DNA of 64,000 nucleotides. Source: Microvirga sesbaniae. GTDB lineage: Bacteria; Pseudomonadota; Alphaproteobacteria; Rhizobiales; Beijerinckiaceae. Shown here piece by piece: positions 8,713 to 17,886 of the stretch (within the stretch, counting starts at the first letter, position 1; each line of letters begins with the position of its first letter). The stretch is taken from the NCBI RefSeq assembly GCF_025460805.1, contig NZ_JAMXFJ010000008.1:169308-233307 (forward strand). The letters run 5' to 3'. A program made the position numbers and the translations under genes. The notes beneath the pieces were generated by a model. The model saw only the letters and a program-made list of their open reading frames with translations. It did not search any database and was not told the DNA's origin.

Positions 8713-10344
8713 TTACTCGAGTTCTCCGACGGCGCTCTCGACGGCTTCGACCACCGCGCCGGACCGGACCAGGTCGAGCGCCTGGCGCATCTCGGTCGCG
8801 TACCAGCGATCGCCTTCGAGCGCCGGCGGAATCACGGCCCGAATGGCCTCCATGGCGGCGCGCGAGCCCTTGCCGAGCGGATGATCCGTCGCGAGCGGCT
8901 CCACGAGCGTGAGCGCCTGCGCGGCCATCAGCAATTCGCCGGCCACGATCTGCTCCACGTTCTCGACGACAATACGCGCCTTGCGCCCGCACCAGGTCGA
9001 GTTGGAGACGTGATCCTCGGCATTCGACTTGCCGGGAATGGAGTCGACCGAGCCCGGCGTCGCCAGCCCGCGGTTCTCCATCACCAGCGCCGACAGGGAG
9101 CACTGCACGGTCGCAAATCCCGTGTTGAGACCGCGCTTGCCGGCGAGCAGGTTGCGCGGCAGCCCGTAGGACATGGTAGGGTCGATCAGGCGCGCGAGGC
9201 GCCGCTCGGAGATCGCCCCGAGATCCGCCATGGCGATGGCGAGGAAGTCCATCGCCTGCGCCATGTACTGACCGTGGAAGTGCCCGCCCGAGATCGACAC
9301 GTAGCCGCCCTGGCCGTCGTCGAAGATCAGCGGGTTGTCGGTGGCAGAGTTCATCTCCGTGCCGATGATGCGCTCCACGTATTCCACCGCCTCGATGGCG
9401 GGCCCGTGAACCTGCGGCGTGCAGCGCAGGGAATAGACGTCCTGCACGCGGGGAGCCGCCGGGGCTCCGGGCTGACGCGGCTCGTCGGGAAACACGATGT
9501 CGCGCGCGGCCTGCGAGCAGCGCTTCGTGCCGTCGAGGATGCGCAGCAGGTTGCGGGCCACGCGGGCCTGTCCCGGATGAGGACGCGCCCTGTGCACGCG
9601 GGGATCGAAGGCCGCGAGCTCGCCGCGCATGGCCTCGAGCGACAGGCACATGGCGATGTCGGCCTGCTTCAGCAGGCGGCGCGCGTCGTGCGTGGCCAGC
9701 GCCCCGAGGGCGAGCGACGTGGTCGAGCCGTTGATGAGAGCGGAGGCATCCTTCGCGCCGAGTTCGAAATCGGGATCGAAGCCGGCCGCCCGGATGGCCT
9801 CGCGGGCCGGCAACCGGCGGCCGTGATAGATCATCTCGGCCTCCTCGAAGCCGCAGACCGCGCCGGCCATGTGGGCGAGCGGCGCAAGATCGCCCGACGC
9901 GCCGACGGAGCCTTTTTGCGGAATGACCGGATGCAGGCCCGCGTTGACGAACGCGATGAGGCGCTCGACCAGCTCGACGCGCGGGCCGGAATAGTTCGAC
10001 GCGAACGCATTGGCCCGCAGGAGCATCATGGCGCGGGTCACGTCCTCGGCGAAGGGCTCCCCGACCCCGGTGGCGTGGGCATAGACCGTCTTGCGCTGGT
10101 AGGCCGCCATGTCGCTGATGAGGACGCGCTGGTCCTTGAACAGGCCGACGCCCGTGTTGAAGGCATACATGAGCGGCGCGTCATCGTGCATCCAGGTGCG
10201 GTCGATGTAGTCCCGCGTCGCCGCAATGCGCTCGCGCGCCTCCGGCGCCAGGGCGGCGGGCGCAAAGGCTCCGCTGGCATCGGGGCGCGCCACGCGCACC
10301 ACATCCTGAATGCCGAGAGTGGCGCCGTCGAGCTTGACCGTCAT
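8713..10344 (-). CDS. Aromatic amino acid ammonia-lyase (histidine ammonia-lyase-like, MIO enzyme)
   Basis: A 543-residue member of the HAL/PAL/TAL family, which removes ammonia from an aromatic amino acid using the MIO prosthetic group. The MIO triad Ala149-Ser150-Gly151 is in GSVGASGDLAPLAHM. Other family motifs are FNTGVG (62-67), DVYSLRCTPQVHGP and NSATDNPLIF. At the substrate-selectivity pair, where HutH has Ser-His, this protein has Ala89-His90 in KTVYAHATGVGEP, so a histidine is kept but the serine is not. It is longer than HutH (about 510), and no hutU, hutI or hutG is near. Histidine is the default substrate, but tyrosine or another aromatic residue is possible. Confidence 0.88.
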   Translation of the reverse strand: MTVKLDGATLGIQDVVRVARPDASGAFAPAALAPEARERIAATRDYIDRTWMHDDAPLMYAFNTGVGLFKDQRVLISDMAAYQRKTVYAHATGVGEPFAEDVTRAMMLLRANAFASNYSGPRVELVERLIAFVNAGLHPVIPQKGSVGASGDLAPLAHMAGAVCGFEEAEMIYHGRRLPAREAIRAAGFDPDFELGAKDASALINGSTTSLALGALATHDARRLLKQADIAMCLSLEAMRGELAAFDPRVHRARPHPGQARVARNLLRILDGTKRCSQAARDIVFPDEPRQPGAPAAPRVQDVYSLRCTPQVHGPAIEAVEYVERIIGTEMNSATDNPLIFDDGQGGYVSISGGHFHGQYMAQAMDFLAIAMADLGAISERRLARLIDPTMSYGLPRNLLAGKRGLNTGFATVQCSLSALVMENRGLATPGSVDSIPGKSNAEDHVSNSTWCGRKARIVVENVEQIVAGELLMAAQALTLVEPLATDHPLGKGSRAAMEAIRAVIPPALEGDRWYATEMRQALDLVRSGAVVEAVESAVGELE

Positions 10345-10404
10345 CGCTGTTCCTCACGTTGAAGGAAAAGGGATACCGAGGCTTCGAACGCCGTGCAACC
10401 GCCT

Positions 10405-10441
10405 CGACGTCGTCACCGGGCCTGTACCGGTGACGACGTCG
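10405..10441. repeat. Perfect 15-bp-arm palindrome in the 10345-10807 gap
   Basis: CGACGTCGTCACCGG and CCGGTGACGACGTCG are exact reverse complements separated by 7 nt. It sits in the 463-nt gap between the ammonia-lyase gene (start 10344) and the ugp operon (end 10808). Besides this and the family A repeat at 10477-10568, I see no gene in that gap; the open frames there are repeat-derived. Confidence 0.7.
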
Positions 10442-10476
10442 CGGGGGAACACCCGGTCCGGCACTGACACCCTCCG

Positions 10477-10568
10477 ACGTCATGGCCGGGCTTGTCCCGG
10501 CCATCCCGATCCGAAAGGCGCGGCGTTCCAAGCCATCGGGATCGCCGGCACGAGGCTGGTGATGACGT
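10477..10568. repeat. Dispersed intergenic palindromic repeat, family A (copy 2)
   Basis: This is the best-preserved two-armed copy. It opens with ACGTCATGGCCGGGCTTGTC, has GGCATCGG-like central sequence and ends GGTGATGACGT, so the outermost bases of the unit are themselves inverted (ACGTCAT.../...ATGACGT). It has the same architecture as the copies at 24560-24650 and 32929-33019. Confidence 0.75.
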
Positions 10569-10746
10569 TGAGGGCCAGCCATGACGCGCCGAGGAAGCCG
10601 GTCCCGTGGCGCGCGACCGACGACCCTGGCCATTACCCTTCCCTCCGGGGCGCACGGGAGCCATCCTTCGGGACGGGCCTGCGGCCCGCCTCGGGATGAG
10701 GGTGGAGACGGGGCGAGGGACATGACGGCGCCCGCACGGCGAAAGG

Positions 10747-10769
10747 GCCCCGAGCTCAAAGCCCGGGGC
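10747..10769 (-). terminator. Probable terminator of the ugp operon
   Basis: On the minus strand a 9-bp stem, GCCCCGGGC and GCTCGGGGC (one mismatch), with a 5-nt loop, is followed by CCTTTC. It lies 38 nt past the last ugp stop codon. The U tract is weak, so termination may be inefficient or Rho-assisted. Confidence 0.5.
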
Positions 10770-10807
10770 GCCTGGTCTCCATGACGGCCGGCTCGGCGGC
10801 CGGGAGG

Positions 10808-11884
10808 TCAGGCCTTGCCGAGACGGCGGGTGGTCTGGGGGTCGAAGAGATGGACGTTGGCCGGGTCGACCGACAGGGTCAGCCGGCGGGTCTCGGCCGG
10901 GATCTGACCGGTGGAGGCCTGAACGACGAAGTCGGCGCCCGCCACCTTGCCGTGGAAGAGCTGGGTCGCGCCGAGTTCCTCCACGAAGTCCACATCCATG
11001 GAGAGAGAGCTCGAGCCGGCGCCGCCCGCCTGGACGTCCTCCGGACGCAGGCCCACCTCGATGGCAGAGCCCGGCGTAAGGCCGTCGCGCATGTCCGTGA
11101 CCGTGATCACCTGTCCGCCGACCGACACCCGGCCGGGCCCCTCGACCTTGCCGGGCAGGATGTTCATGGGCGGCGAGCCGATGAAGGTGGCGACGAACCG
11201 GGTCTCGGGCCGGCGGTAGACGTCCGACGGGGTGCCGACCTGCTCGATCTGACCGCCGGACATCACCACGAGCTTGTCGGAGAGCGTCATCGCCTCGACC
11301 TGGTCGTGGGTCACGTAGATCGACGTCACGCCGAGAGCCTTCTGCAGGCGCTTGATCTCGACCCGCATCTGCACACGCAGCTTGGCGTCGAGATTCGAGA
11401 GCGGCTCGTCGAACAGGAACACCTGGGGCTTGCGCACGATGGCGCGGCCCATGGCGACGCGCTGGCGCTGACCGCCGGAGAGCTGTCGCGGCTTGCGGGT
11501 GAGGAAGGATTCGATGGCCAGGATGCGGGCCGCTTCCTTCACGCGTTTCTCGATCTCGTCCTTCGGCGTGCCGCGGTTCTTCAGGCCATAGGCCATGTTG
11601 TCGTAGACGGTCATATGCGGGTAGAGCGCGTAGTTCTGGAACACCATGGCGATGTCGCGATCGGCCGGCTCGACCTGGTTCACGACCCGGTCGCCGATCT
11701 TCACCTCTCCGTCGGAAATCGTCTCGAGGCCCGCGATCATCCGGAGCAGCGTGGACTTGCCGCAGCCGGACGGGCCGACGAGGACGCAGAAGGAGCCGTC
11801 CTCGATTCCGAGAGAGACGCCCTTCACGGCCTCCACATTGCCCGCATAGATCTTCCTGACGGTATCGAGTGTGACCCCTGCCAT
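10808..11884 (-). CDS. ugpC: sn-Glycerol-3-phosphate ABC transporter ATPase UgpC
   Basis: A 358-residue CUT1/MalK-type ATPase. The N-terminal nucleotide-binding domain has Walker [11 protein letters not shown]-loop [13 protein letters not shown], signature [15 protein letters not shown] and Walker [13 protein letters not shown]. The C-terminal TOBE/OB domain (about 240-358) includes FIGSPPMN and VGLRPEDV, which are characteristic of this class. It is the last gene of a ugpBAEC operon and energises uptake of glycerol-3-phosphate or glycerophosphodiesters. AAGGAACG sits upstream of the ATG. The 112-nt spacer before it can form a hairpin (CCCTCCG / CGGAAGGG). Confidence 0.9.
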   Translation of the reverse strand: MAGVTLDTVRKIYAGNVEAVKGVSLGIEDGSFCVLVGPSGCGKSTLLRMIAGLETISDGEVKIGDRVVNQVEPADRDIAMVFQNYALYPHMTVYDNMAYGLKNRGTPKDEIEKRVKEAARILAIESFLTRKPRQLSGGQRQRVAMGRAIVRKPQVFLFDEPLSNLDAKLRVQMRVEIKRLQKALGVTSIYVTHDQVEAMTLSDKLVVMSGGQIEQVGTPSDVYRRPETRFVATFIGSPPMNILPGKVEGPGRVSVGGQVITVTDMRDGLTPGSAIEVGLRPEDVQAGGAGSSSLSMDVDFVEELGATQLFHGKVAGADFVVQASTGQIPAETRRLTLSVDPANVHLFDPQTTRRLGKA

Positions 11885-11996
11885 CGTTTCGTTCCTTTTA
11901 TCGTTGCCCGCGCCGCCCTGGGCCGCAGGCGAAAATTTCGATGATGTGAGAAGGAGCCCCTCCGCCGAAACGGAAGGGCCCTGCGCGTTTCCCGCG

Positions 11997-12842
11997 TCAC
12001 TTCTCCGTTTCGACCAGACCCTTCACGAAGAGCCTCTGCATGAAGATGACGACCAGCACCGGCGGCACCATCGCCAGCACGGCCGTCGTCATGGCGATGT
12101 TCCACTCCGTGAGCGCATCGGTGGTCGTGATCATCTTCTTGATGCCGATGACGATGGTCTGCATCGAGCTTTTCGTGGTGATCAGCAGCGGCCAGAGATA
12201 CTGGTTCCATCCATAGATGAACTGAATCACGAAGAGTGCCGCGATCGTCGTCATGGAAAGCGGAAGCAGCGTGTCCTTGAAGAAGCGGAACGCGCCCGCG
12301 CCGTCGATCTTCGAGGCTTCCAGAAGCTCCTCGGGAATGGTCATGAAGAACTGCCGGAACAGGAGCGTGCCGGTCGCCGACGCGATGAGCGGCAGGATGA
12401 GACCGGAATAGGTGTCAAGGAGGCCCAGATCCGCGACGATCTTGTAGGTCGGATAGATACGCACTTCGACCGGAAGCATCAGGGTGATGAAGATGACCCA
12501 GAACGCCGTCCTGCGGAACGGGAACCTGAAATACACCACCGCATAGGCCGACAGGATCGAGATCAGGATCTTCCCGAATGCGATTCCCAGCGCGACGATC
12601 ATGGAATTGATCATCATGCCCATCACCGGCTCGCGGGCCGTCTTGCCCCCGTAGAACAGCGCCCGGGAGTAGTTTTCCAGCGTCTGATCGCCCGGGGTCA
12701 GCGGCATGTTGCCGTTGATGATGGTGGCGGTGTCGAATGTCGACGCCATGATCGCGAGATAGACCGGGAAGGCCACCAGGATGACGCCGATGACCAGCGT
12801 CAGATAGGCCATGAAGTCTCTAAAGGGACGATTCTCGACCAT
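11997..12842 (-). CDS. ugpE: sn-Glycerol-3-phosphate ABC transporter permease UgpE
   Basis: A 281-residue inner-membrane permease with six predicted helices. The EAA loop near residues 175-200 reads [20 protein letters not shown], the site that docks to the ATPase. Order and lengths match UgpE (E. coli 281 residues), and [16 protein letters not shown] is a conserved UgpE segment. Its ATG overlaps the last base of the UgpA stop codon, so the two are translationally coupled. Confidence 0.92.
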   Translation of the reverse strand: MVENRPFRDFMAYLTLVIGVILVAFPVYLAIMASTFDTATIINGNMPLTPGDQTLENYSRALFYGGKTAREPVMGMMINSMIVALGIAFGKILISILSAYAVVYFRFPFRRTAFWVIFITLMLPVEVRIYPTYKIVADLGLLDTYSGLILPLIASATGTLLFRQFFMTIPEELLEASKIDGAGAFRFFKDTLLPLSMTTIAALFVIQFIYGWNQYLWPLLITTKSSMQTIVIGIKKMITTTDALTEWNIAMTTAVLAMVPPVLVVIFMQRLFVKGLVETEK

Positions 12843-13723
12843 CAGTACTGTACCTTGCGTTCGACATAGCGGAACTGGATGGCGGTCAGCGCGATCACGA
12901 TGACCATGAGGACCACCGACTGGGCGGCCGACAGGCCAAGATCACCACCGGACCGCCCATCCGCATAGACCTTGTAGACGAGGGTCGTGGTCGTTCCGGC
13001 CGGACCGCCGCCCGTCACGGCATCGATGATGCCGAACGTCTCGAAGAACACGTACACGATGGTCACGACGAGAAGGAAGAAGGTGGTCGGCGACAGCAGC
13101 GGGAAGATGATCGTCCAGAAGCGGCGTACGGGCCCTGCGCCGTCGATGGCGCCGGCTTCGATCACGCTTTTCGGAATCGCCTGCAGGCCGGCGAGGAAGA
13201 AGAGGAAATTGTAGCTGACGTGCTTCCAGGTGGCGGAGAGCACGAGCAGGATCATGGCATCCTTGCCGTCAAGCATGGGGTTCCAGTTGAATCCCAGGAT
13301 GTTGAGCGGGCGTCCGAGCGTGCCGAGCGTCGGGTGGAACATGAACATCCACAGGACGCCCGCAATGGCGGGAGCCACCGCATAAGGCCAGATCAGCAGA
13401 GTCTTGAACGCGTGGCCGCCCCGCAGGCTCTTATCGGCCTGTGTGGCGAAAAGGAGCGCGACTGCGAGGGAGAAGAACGCCACCAGGGTCGAGAAGATCA
13501 CCGTTGTGACCATGGCCCGATAATATTCAGGCTGCTCGAACACGGCACTGTAGTTCTCGAAGCCGACGAATTCGGAGCTGAGACCGAAGGCGTCCTCCCG
13601 CAGGAACGACTGCCAGATGGCCTGCGATGCAGGCAGATAGAAGAAAATGATGGTGATCGCCATCTGCGGAACGATCAGCAGAAGTGGCAGCGTCCAACCT
13701 GAAAAATGAGCTCGTTTTTCCAT
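12842..13723 (-). CDS. ugpA: sn-Glycerol-3-phosphate ABC transporter permease UgpA
   Basis: A 293-residue permease subunit (E. coli UgpA 295). The EAA loop is [20 protein letters not shown], and the N-terminal helix is [20 protein letters not shown]. The start at 13723 (MEKRAHFSG) is preferred over an upstream in-frame ATG at 13798, because it gives the family length and the extra 25 residues lack similarity. It forms the transmembrane heterodimer with UgpE. Confidence 0.9.
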   Translation of the reverse strand: MEKRAHFSGWTLPLLLIVPQMAITIIFFYLPASQAIWQSFLREDAFGLSSEFVGFENYSAVFEQPEYYRAMVTTVIFSTLVAFFSLAVALLFATQADKSLRGGHAFKTLLIWPYAVAPAIAGVLWMFMFHPTLGTLGRPLNILGFNWNPMLDGKDAMILLVLSATWKHVSYNFLFFLAGLQAIPKSVIEAGAIDGAGPVRRFWTIIFPLLSPTTFFLLVVTIVYVFFETFGIIDAVTGGGPAGTTTTLVYKVYADGRSGGDLGLSAAQSVVLMVIVIALTAIQFRYVERKVQY

Positions 13724-13798
13724 CGCGATTACGGCTGTCCGGATGATGGGGGCAGATGGCGGCGGCAACCGGTCTGCGAAGGTGATCCATAAGATCAT

Positions 13799-13821
13799 CC
13801 CGGGCAGCGGGGCCGCCCGGG
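13799..13821 (-). promoter_or_regulatory. Intercistronic stem-loop between ugpB and ugpA
   Basis: A 7-bp perfect GC stem, CCCGGGC and GCCCGGG, encloses a 9-nt loop. It lies in the 123-nt spacer between the binding-protein gene and the first permease gene. Such hairpins commonly stabilise the upstream message and lower downstream expression, which would give an excess of binding protein. No U tract follows, so it is unlikely to be a full terminator. Confidence 0.5.
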
Positions 13822-13846
13822 ATGGAAAGTCGTGCGGTCAGATCGC

Positions 13847-15157
13847 TTAGCGGCTGACGGAACGCTCGAACTGGCGCAGAATCTGGTTGCTGCGCGTCAC
13901 GGCTGAGTCGAGAGCGTCCTTGGCGGGCTTCTGACCGGCCAGGGCAGCCTCGATCTCTTCCGACACCACGTCGCGGATCTGGACCATGTTGCCGAAGCGC
14001 AGACCGCGGGAGTTTTCGGTCGGCTCCTTGTTGGTCAGCTCCAGCAGCGGGGTCTGCAGGACGGGGTTCTTCTCATAGAAGCCCGAAGCCTTGGTCTTCT
14101 CGTAGGCTGCCTTGGTGATCGGAAGGTAGCCCGATTCCTGATGCAGCTTGGCTTGGCGGTCGGTGTCCGACAGGAAGGTGAAGAACTTGGCCACGCCCTT
14201 GTACTCTTCAGGCTTCTTGCCGCCCATGACCCACAGCGAAGCGCCGCCGATGATGGAGTTCTGCGGAGCGCCCTGGATGTCCGGGTAGTAGGGCATCGGC
14301 ACGGACGTGAAGTCGAACTTCGCGTTGGCCTTCACGTTGCCGTAGAAGCCCGACGAGGTCAGGAAGATCGCGCATTCGCCCGAGGTGAAGCGGCCTTCGC
14401 TCTTCGAGTCGCGGCCCGAATAGTCGTAGGTCTTGTCCTTCTGCAGGTCGACGAGGTTCTGCAGGTGCTTCACGTGCGCCGGAGAGTTGAACTTCATCTC
14501 CGTGTCGAAGCCGTCGAGGCCGTTGGCCTTGGTGGCCATCGGGATGTTGTGCCAGGCGGAGAACTGCTCGATGTTGGCCCAGGGCGCCCAGGCGTTCGAG
14601 AAGCCGCAGGTGTCGTGGCCGGCCGCCTTGAGCTTCTTGCCGGCTTCGAACACTTCCGGCCAGGTCTTCGGGATCTCGTTAACGCCCGCCTTCTTCAGCT
14701 CGTCCTTGTTGATCCACATGACCATCGAGGAGGAGTTGAACGGGAAGGACAGCATCTCGCCCTTCGCCGTGGAATAGTAGCCGGTGATCGCCGGCAGGTA
14801 GGCCTGCGGGTCGAACTTCTCGCCGGCTTCGGCCATCAGCTGATAGACGGGCTTGATCGCCCCGCGGGCGCCCATCATGGTCGCCGTGCCGACTTCGAAA
14901 ACCTGCAGGATGTGGGGAGCGTTGCCCGCGCGGAACGCGGCGATGCCGGCGTTCAGGGTATCGGCGTACTGGCCCTTGTAGCTGACGACGACCTTGTATT
15001 CGTTCTGGGACTTGTTGAACTCGTCCGCCAGACGGTTCACGACGTCGTTATTGGCACCCGTCATGGCGTGCCACCACTGGATCTCGGTCTGGGCGAAGGC
15101 GGAGGTGCTCGTCGCCAGGCCGATGGCCAGAGCGCCGAGGAGGGACTTCTTCATCAT
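13847..15157 (-). CDS. ugpB: sn-Glycerol-3-phosphate-binding periplasmic protein UgpB
   Basis: A 436-residue solute-binding protein with a Sec signal peptide (KKSLLGALAIGLATSTSAFA, cleaved before QTEIQWWHAM). The opening of the mature protein, EIQWWHAMTGANNDVVNRLA, and internal AYVPITKAAY-like segment GYLPITKAAYEKTK are typical of UgpB. The double ATG at 15157/15154 is preceded by GGGAGAG at a good distance; an in-frame ATG at 15172 lies before that site and is less likely. First gene of the ugpBAEC operon. No Pho box is obvious in the 207 nt upstream. Confidence 0.92.
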   Translation of the reverse strand: MMKKSLLGALAIGLATSTSAFAQTEIQWWHAMTGANNDVVNRLADEFNKSQNEYKVVVSYKGQYADTLNAGIAAFRAGNAPHILQVFEVGTATMMGARGAIKPVYQLMAEAGEKFDPQAYLPAITGYYSTAKGEMLSFPFNSSSMVMWINKDELKKAGVNEIPKTWPEVFEAGKKLKAAGHDTCGFSNAWAPWANIEQFSAWHNIPMATKANGLDGFDTEMKFNSPAHVKHLQNLVDLQKDKTYDYSGRDSKSEGRFTSGECAIFLTSSGFYGNVKANAKFDFTSVPMPYYPDIQGAPQNSIIGGASLWVMGGKKPEEYKGVAKFFTFLSDTDRQAKLHQESGYLPITKAAYEKTKASGFYEKNPVLQTPLLELTNKEPTENSRGLRFGNMVQIRDVVSEEIEAALAGQKPAKDALDSAVTRSNQILRQFERSVSR

Positions 15158-15364
15158 AGTAATCTCTCCCATGTCATCCCGTCGGGGACGTTCTTGTCGT
15201 TCATCACCCCGGCATTAAGGCCGGATGACGTTTCTATGACGAAAACATGACAATCATAGCCGGCTTCAAAATGGAAGCCCTTTCATCCAAAAGACTTAAC
15301 GGCCGATGTCGGGAACAGCCCGGAACACCTCTTCGTTGAGGGAGTAACTTAACGGAAGAAACCC

Positions 15365-16087
15365 ATGCCCCAGATGATCGCCGCCCTGTTCAGGGATCCC
15401 GCCCAGGCCCACCAAGCCCTGCAATCCCTGCTGGAAATGGGCATCGCCCAGAACCGAATCGTCGCCGCCGGCAATGCGGAGGCCCGCGAGATCTCGTCGA
15501 TCTCCGGCTTCCGCAGCCTGTCGGCCCGGGACGACACCCTCGACGCGCTGCACGACCTGAACCTGCCGGACTCCGACAAGCGCCTCTTCGAGCAGGGCCT
15601 GCGGAGGCATTGCGTCCTGATCGCCGCTCAGGTCGACCGGGACAATGTCGAGGAGGCCGTGCGGGTGCTGGAGATGTTCGATCCGGTCGACCTCGACGGC
15701 AGCAGCCGCGAATGGCTCGAGGGGAGCGGGTCCGACCGGGCGGGAGCCGATGCGGGGGCGCCCCTGGCGGCCGGGATCACCGGCGGGTCGGGCGCCGGCA
15801 CGACCACCACGGGCACCCTGCCCGGCATGGGCCTCATGGCGGACGGCGCGGACGATCTCGGCACCGCCGACCTGAGGACGGACGCGTTCGCCCAGACCGA
15901 CCAGGGCTCGGGCGCGACTGTCGGCACCGGCGCGCGCCGCGCCGAGGAGCGGGCCGACCGGGAGGGTGTCAACGAGTTGGCCGTCGACACCCGGCCCGAT
16001 GCGGACCAGCCCGGACTGATGCAGCGCCACATGAATCGGGGCGGCCGGATCTGGGCCTATCGCACCGCCGACGAGACAGGTCTCTAA
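15365..16087 (+). CDS. Stress-protein-17M/YsnF-like N-terminal domain protein
   Basis: A 240-residue soluble protein. Residues 1-110 (MIAALFRDPAQAHQALQSLL...ARDDTLDALHDLNLPDSDKRLFEQGLRRHCVL, cited as landmarks) resemble the general-stress-protein 17M-like ferredoxin-fold domain often found before YsnF. From about residue 115 the chain becomes low-complexity, Gly/Ala/Thr/Asp rich and probably disordered, ending in a conserved-looking MQRHMNRGGRIWAYRTADE. No YsnF/PRC domain follows. The gene diverges from ugpB, and GGAAGAAACCC precedes its ATG. The function is unknown; a stress or envelope role is only a guess. Confidence 0.65.
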   Translation: MPQMIAALFRDPAQAHQALQSLLEMGIAQNRIVAAGNAEAREISSISGFRSLSARDDTLDALHDLNLPDSDKRLFEQGLRRHCVLIAAQVDRDNVEEAVRVLEMFDPVDLDGSSREWLEGSGSDRAGADAGAPLAAGITGGSGAGTTTTGTLPGMGLMADGADDLGTADLRTDAFAQTDQGSGATVGTGARRAEERADREGVNELAVDTRPDADQPGLMQRHMNRGGRIWAYRTADETGL

Positions 16088-16138
16088 CGCACCAGGAGCA
16101 AGGACCCCGAAAGGGCCAGGCCCGTTCCGGGCCGGGGC

Positions 16139-17347
16139 TCAGATCACGTTGCGTTCGAGCAGCGGACGATTGGCGAGAACGCGCTCGTAGCCGAGCTCGG
16201 ACAGATCGAGCGTCCGGTAGCCGCCGTGGACGATCAGCTCGGCCAGGCCCCGGCCCACTGCGGGGGCCTGCTGCAGGCCGTGGCCGGAGAAGCCGTTGCA
16301 GAGGTAGAAGTTCGCGAGCTCGCCGGCCTGGCCGATGATCGCGTTGTGGTCGAGGAGGCTCATGTCGTAGGGACCGGACCATGCCCGGCCCGGCCGGATC
16401 GCCTCGAAGGCCGGGACGCGGTTCGCCAGGTTCGGCCAGATGAACTCCTCGAAAAACGCGTGATCGATCTCCTGGCTGGCCGGATCCTCGTCGGACCAGT
16501 CGGGATCGAGATCCGCCTCGGGGGAGGCGCCGCAGATGAAATGCCCCTCCCCTTCGGGCCGCACATAGGCGCCGGAGGTATCGATGAGCAGCGGGCAGTT
16601 CTCGACCCGCTCCTTGCAGGAGAAGGTGAAGACGTAGCGGCGCTTGGCCTGGACCGGAATGTCGAGCCCGGCCATGGCCGCCACGGCGCGTCCGCCGGAG
16701 CCCGCGCAGTTGACGAGCGTGCCGCAGGGGATGCGGGTGCCGTCCTTCAGCCGCACCGCGACGATCGCGCGGCCGTCCCGTTCGACCTCGGCCACCTCGC
16801 CCTTCACGTATTGGGCGCCGAGCGCACGGGCCTTCTTGCGGAAGGCCTGGAGCAGGCCCCAGCCGTCGAACCAGCCCTCCCCCGAACGCCCCCAGGTGCC
16901 CGCCGCCAGGTCCTCCACGTTGAGCCAGGAGAAGCGCTCCTTCAGGGCGGACGGGTTCAGGAACAGGATGTCCGCCCCCTCGGCCGCCTGGAGCGCCTGG
17001 TTCTCCGCCAGGATCGAGGCGCCGGCCTCCGACGCGCAATAGAGATAGCCGCCTTCCTTCAGGCCGATCTCCGGCCGGTCGCCGTCGACGGTCAGGTGAT
17101 CGGCGATGCCGCGCAGGAACTGGATTCCATAGAGCGAGATGCGGATGTTCACCGCGCTGGAATATTGCTGGCGGATCGAGGCCGCCGACAGGGCCGAGGC
17201 GGAGAGCTGGTAGGTCGGATCCTTCTCGATGACGACCACGCGTCCCTTGAAGCCGGAATCGGCGAGCAGGTGATAGGCCGCGGAGGAGCCCATGACGGCG
17301 CCGCCGACGATCACGACATCGGCGGAAAGAGAGACTGAAGAGGTCAT
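16139..17347 (-). CDS. FAD-dependent oxidoreductase, DAO / sarcosine oxidase beta-like family
   Basis: A 402-residue flavoenzyme. The N-terminal dinucleotide motif is VVIVGGAVMGSSAAYHLL, followed by the DAO segment SALSAASIRQQYSSAVNIRI. The C-terminal FAD contact is LCNGFSGHGLQQAPAVGRGL, a signature of the glycine/D-amino acid and sarcosine oxidase beta families. It oxidises an amine or amino acid to an imine. Its ATG overlaps the stop of the Lrp regulator gene by 4 nt. The divergently placed lysine-type dehydrogenase and ALDH7 genes suggest a substrate in lysine or pipecolate metabolism, but this is inference from position. Confidence 0.85.
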   Translation of the reverse strand: MTSSVSLSADVVIVGGAVMGSSAAYHLLADSGFKGRVVVIEKDPTYQLSASALSAASIRQQYSSAVNIRISLYGIQFLRGIADHLTVDGDRPEIGLKEGGYLYCASEAGASILAENQALQAAEGADILFLNPSALKERFSWLNVEDLAAGTWGRSGEGWFDGWGLLQAFRKKARALGAQYVKGEVAEVERDGRAIVAVRLKDGTRIPCGTLVNCAGSGGRAVAAMAGLDIPVQAKRRYVFTFSCKERVENCPLLIDTSGAYVRPEGEGHFICGASPEADLDPDWSDEDPASQEIDHAFFEEFIWPNLANRVPAFEAIRPGRAWSGPYDMSLLDHNAIIGQAGELANFYLCNGFSGHGLQQAPAVGRGLAELIVHGGYRTLDLSELGYERVLANRPLLERNVI

Positions 17348-17775
17348 CGTTCGAATTTCGTTGAGAGAATGATGGAGGATTGCGTGCGCTCCACCCCGTC
17401 GAGGGCGCCGATCCTGTCGATGGCGGCATCGAGGGAGGGAACGTCCTCAGCCTCTACCACCGCCAGAAGATCGAAGACACCCGCGACCGAATGAAGCGCG
17501 CGCAATTCTGGCATGCGCTGCAGCGCCGAGACCACGCCGCCGGAGGCCTTGGGCGCCACCACGATGGTCACGTGCGCCCTCACCATGCGGCTCGCGACCT
17601 CTTCGGCAAGGCGCAGGGTATAGCCGGCGATCACCCCACGGCGTTCCAGGCTCTCGACCCGGGCCTGCACGGTGGTGCGGGAGAGCCTGAGCCGTCGCGC
17701 CGCCTCCGCATGGCCGATCCGGGCATTCTCCCTCAGGAGCGCAATCAAGGCACGATCGGTGGCGTCGAGCATCAT
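17344..17775 (-). CDS. Lrp/AsnC family transcriptional regulator
   Basis: A 143-residue regulator. Residues 1-60 are the helix-turn-helix (MLDATDRALIALLRENARIG, then SRTTVQARVESLERRGVIAGY), and residues 65-143 are the RAM effector domain (VVAPKASGGVVSALQRMPEL, VAGVFDLLAVVEAEDV). Lrp-type proteins usually sense an amino acid and control neighbouring genes. It is coupled to the downstream oxidase gene and divergent from the dehydrogenase gene at 17887, so it most likely controls both. The 111-bp divergent region holds a short palindrome GGCA-ATA-TGCC at 17792-17802, a possible but unproven site. Confidence 0.88.
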   Translation of the reverse strand: MMLDATDRALIALLRENARIGHAEAARRLRLSRTTVQARVESLERRGVIAGYTLRLAEEVASRMVRAHVTIVVAPKASGGVVSALQRMPELRALHSVAGVFDLLAVVEAEDVPSLDAAIDRIGALDGVERTQSSIILSTKFER

Positions 17776-17886
17776 TGTGACCAATCGAAATGGCAATATG
17801 CCGAAAACTACCCGTCCTTTCGTCAGCTTGTCCATGGCGTTCTGCATGGCTTTGCCGTTTTCTGAGAGAACCACAGGGAGATTTCC

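Noticed and set aside
10310..10784. Several overlapping frames in the gap before the ugp operon
   Set aside because: They are built from the palindrome and family A repeat and show no gene features.
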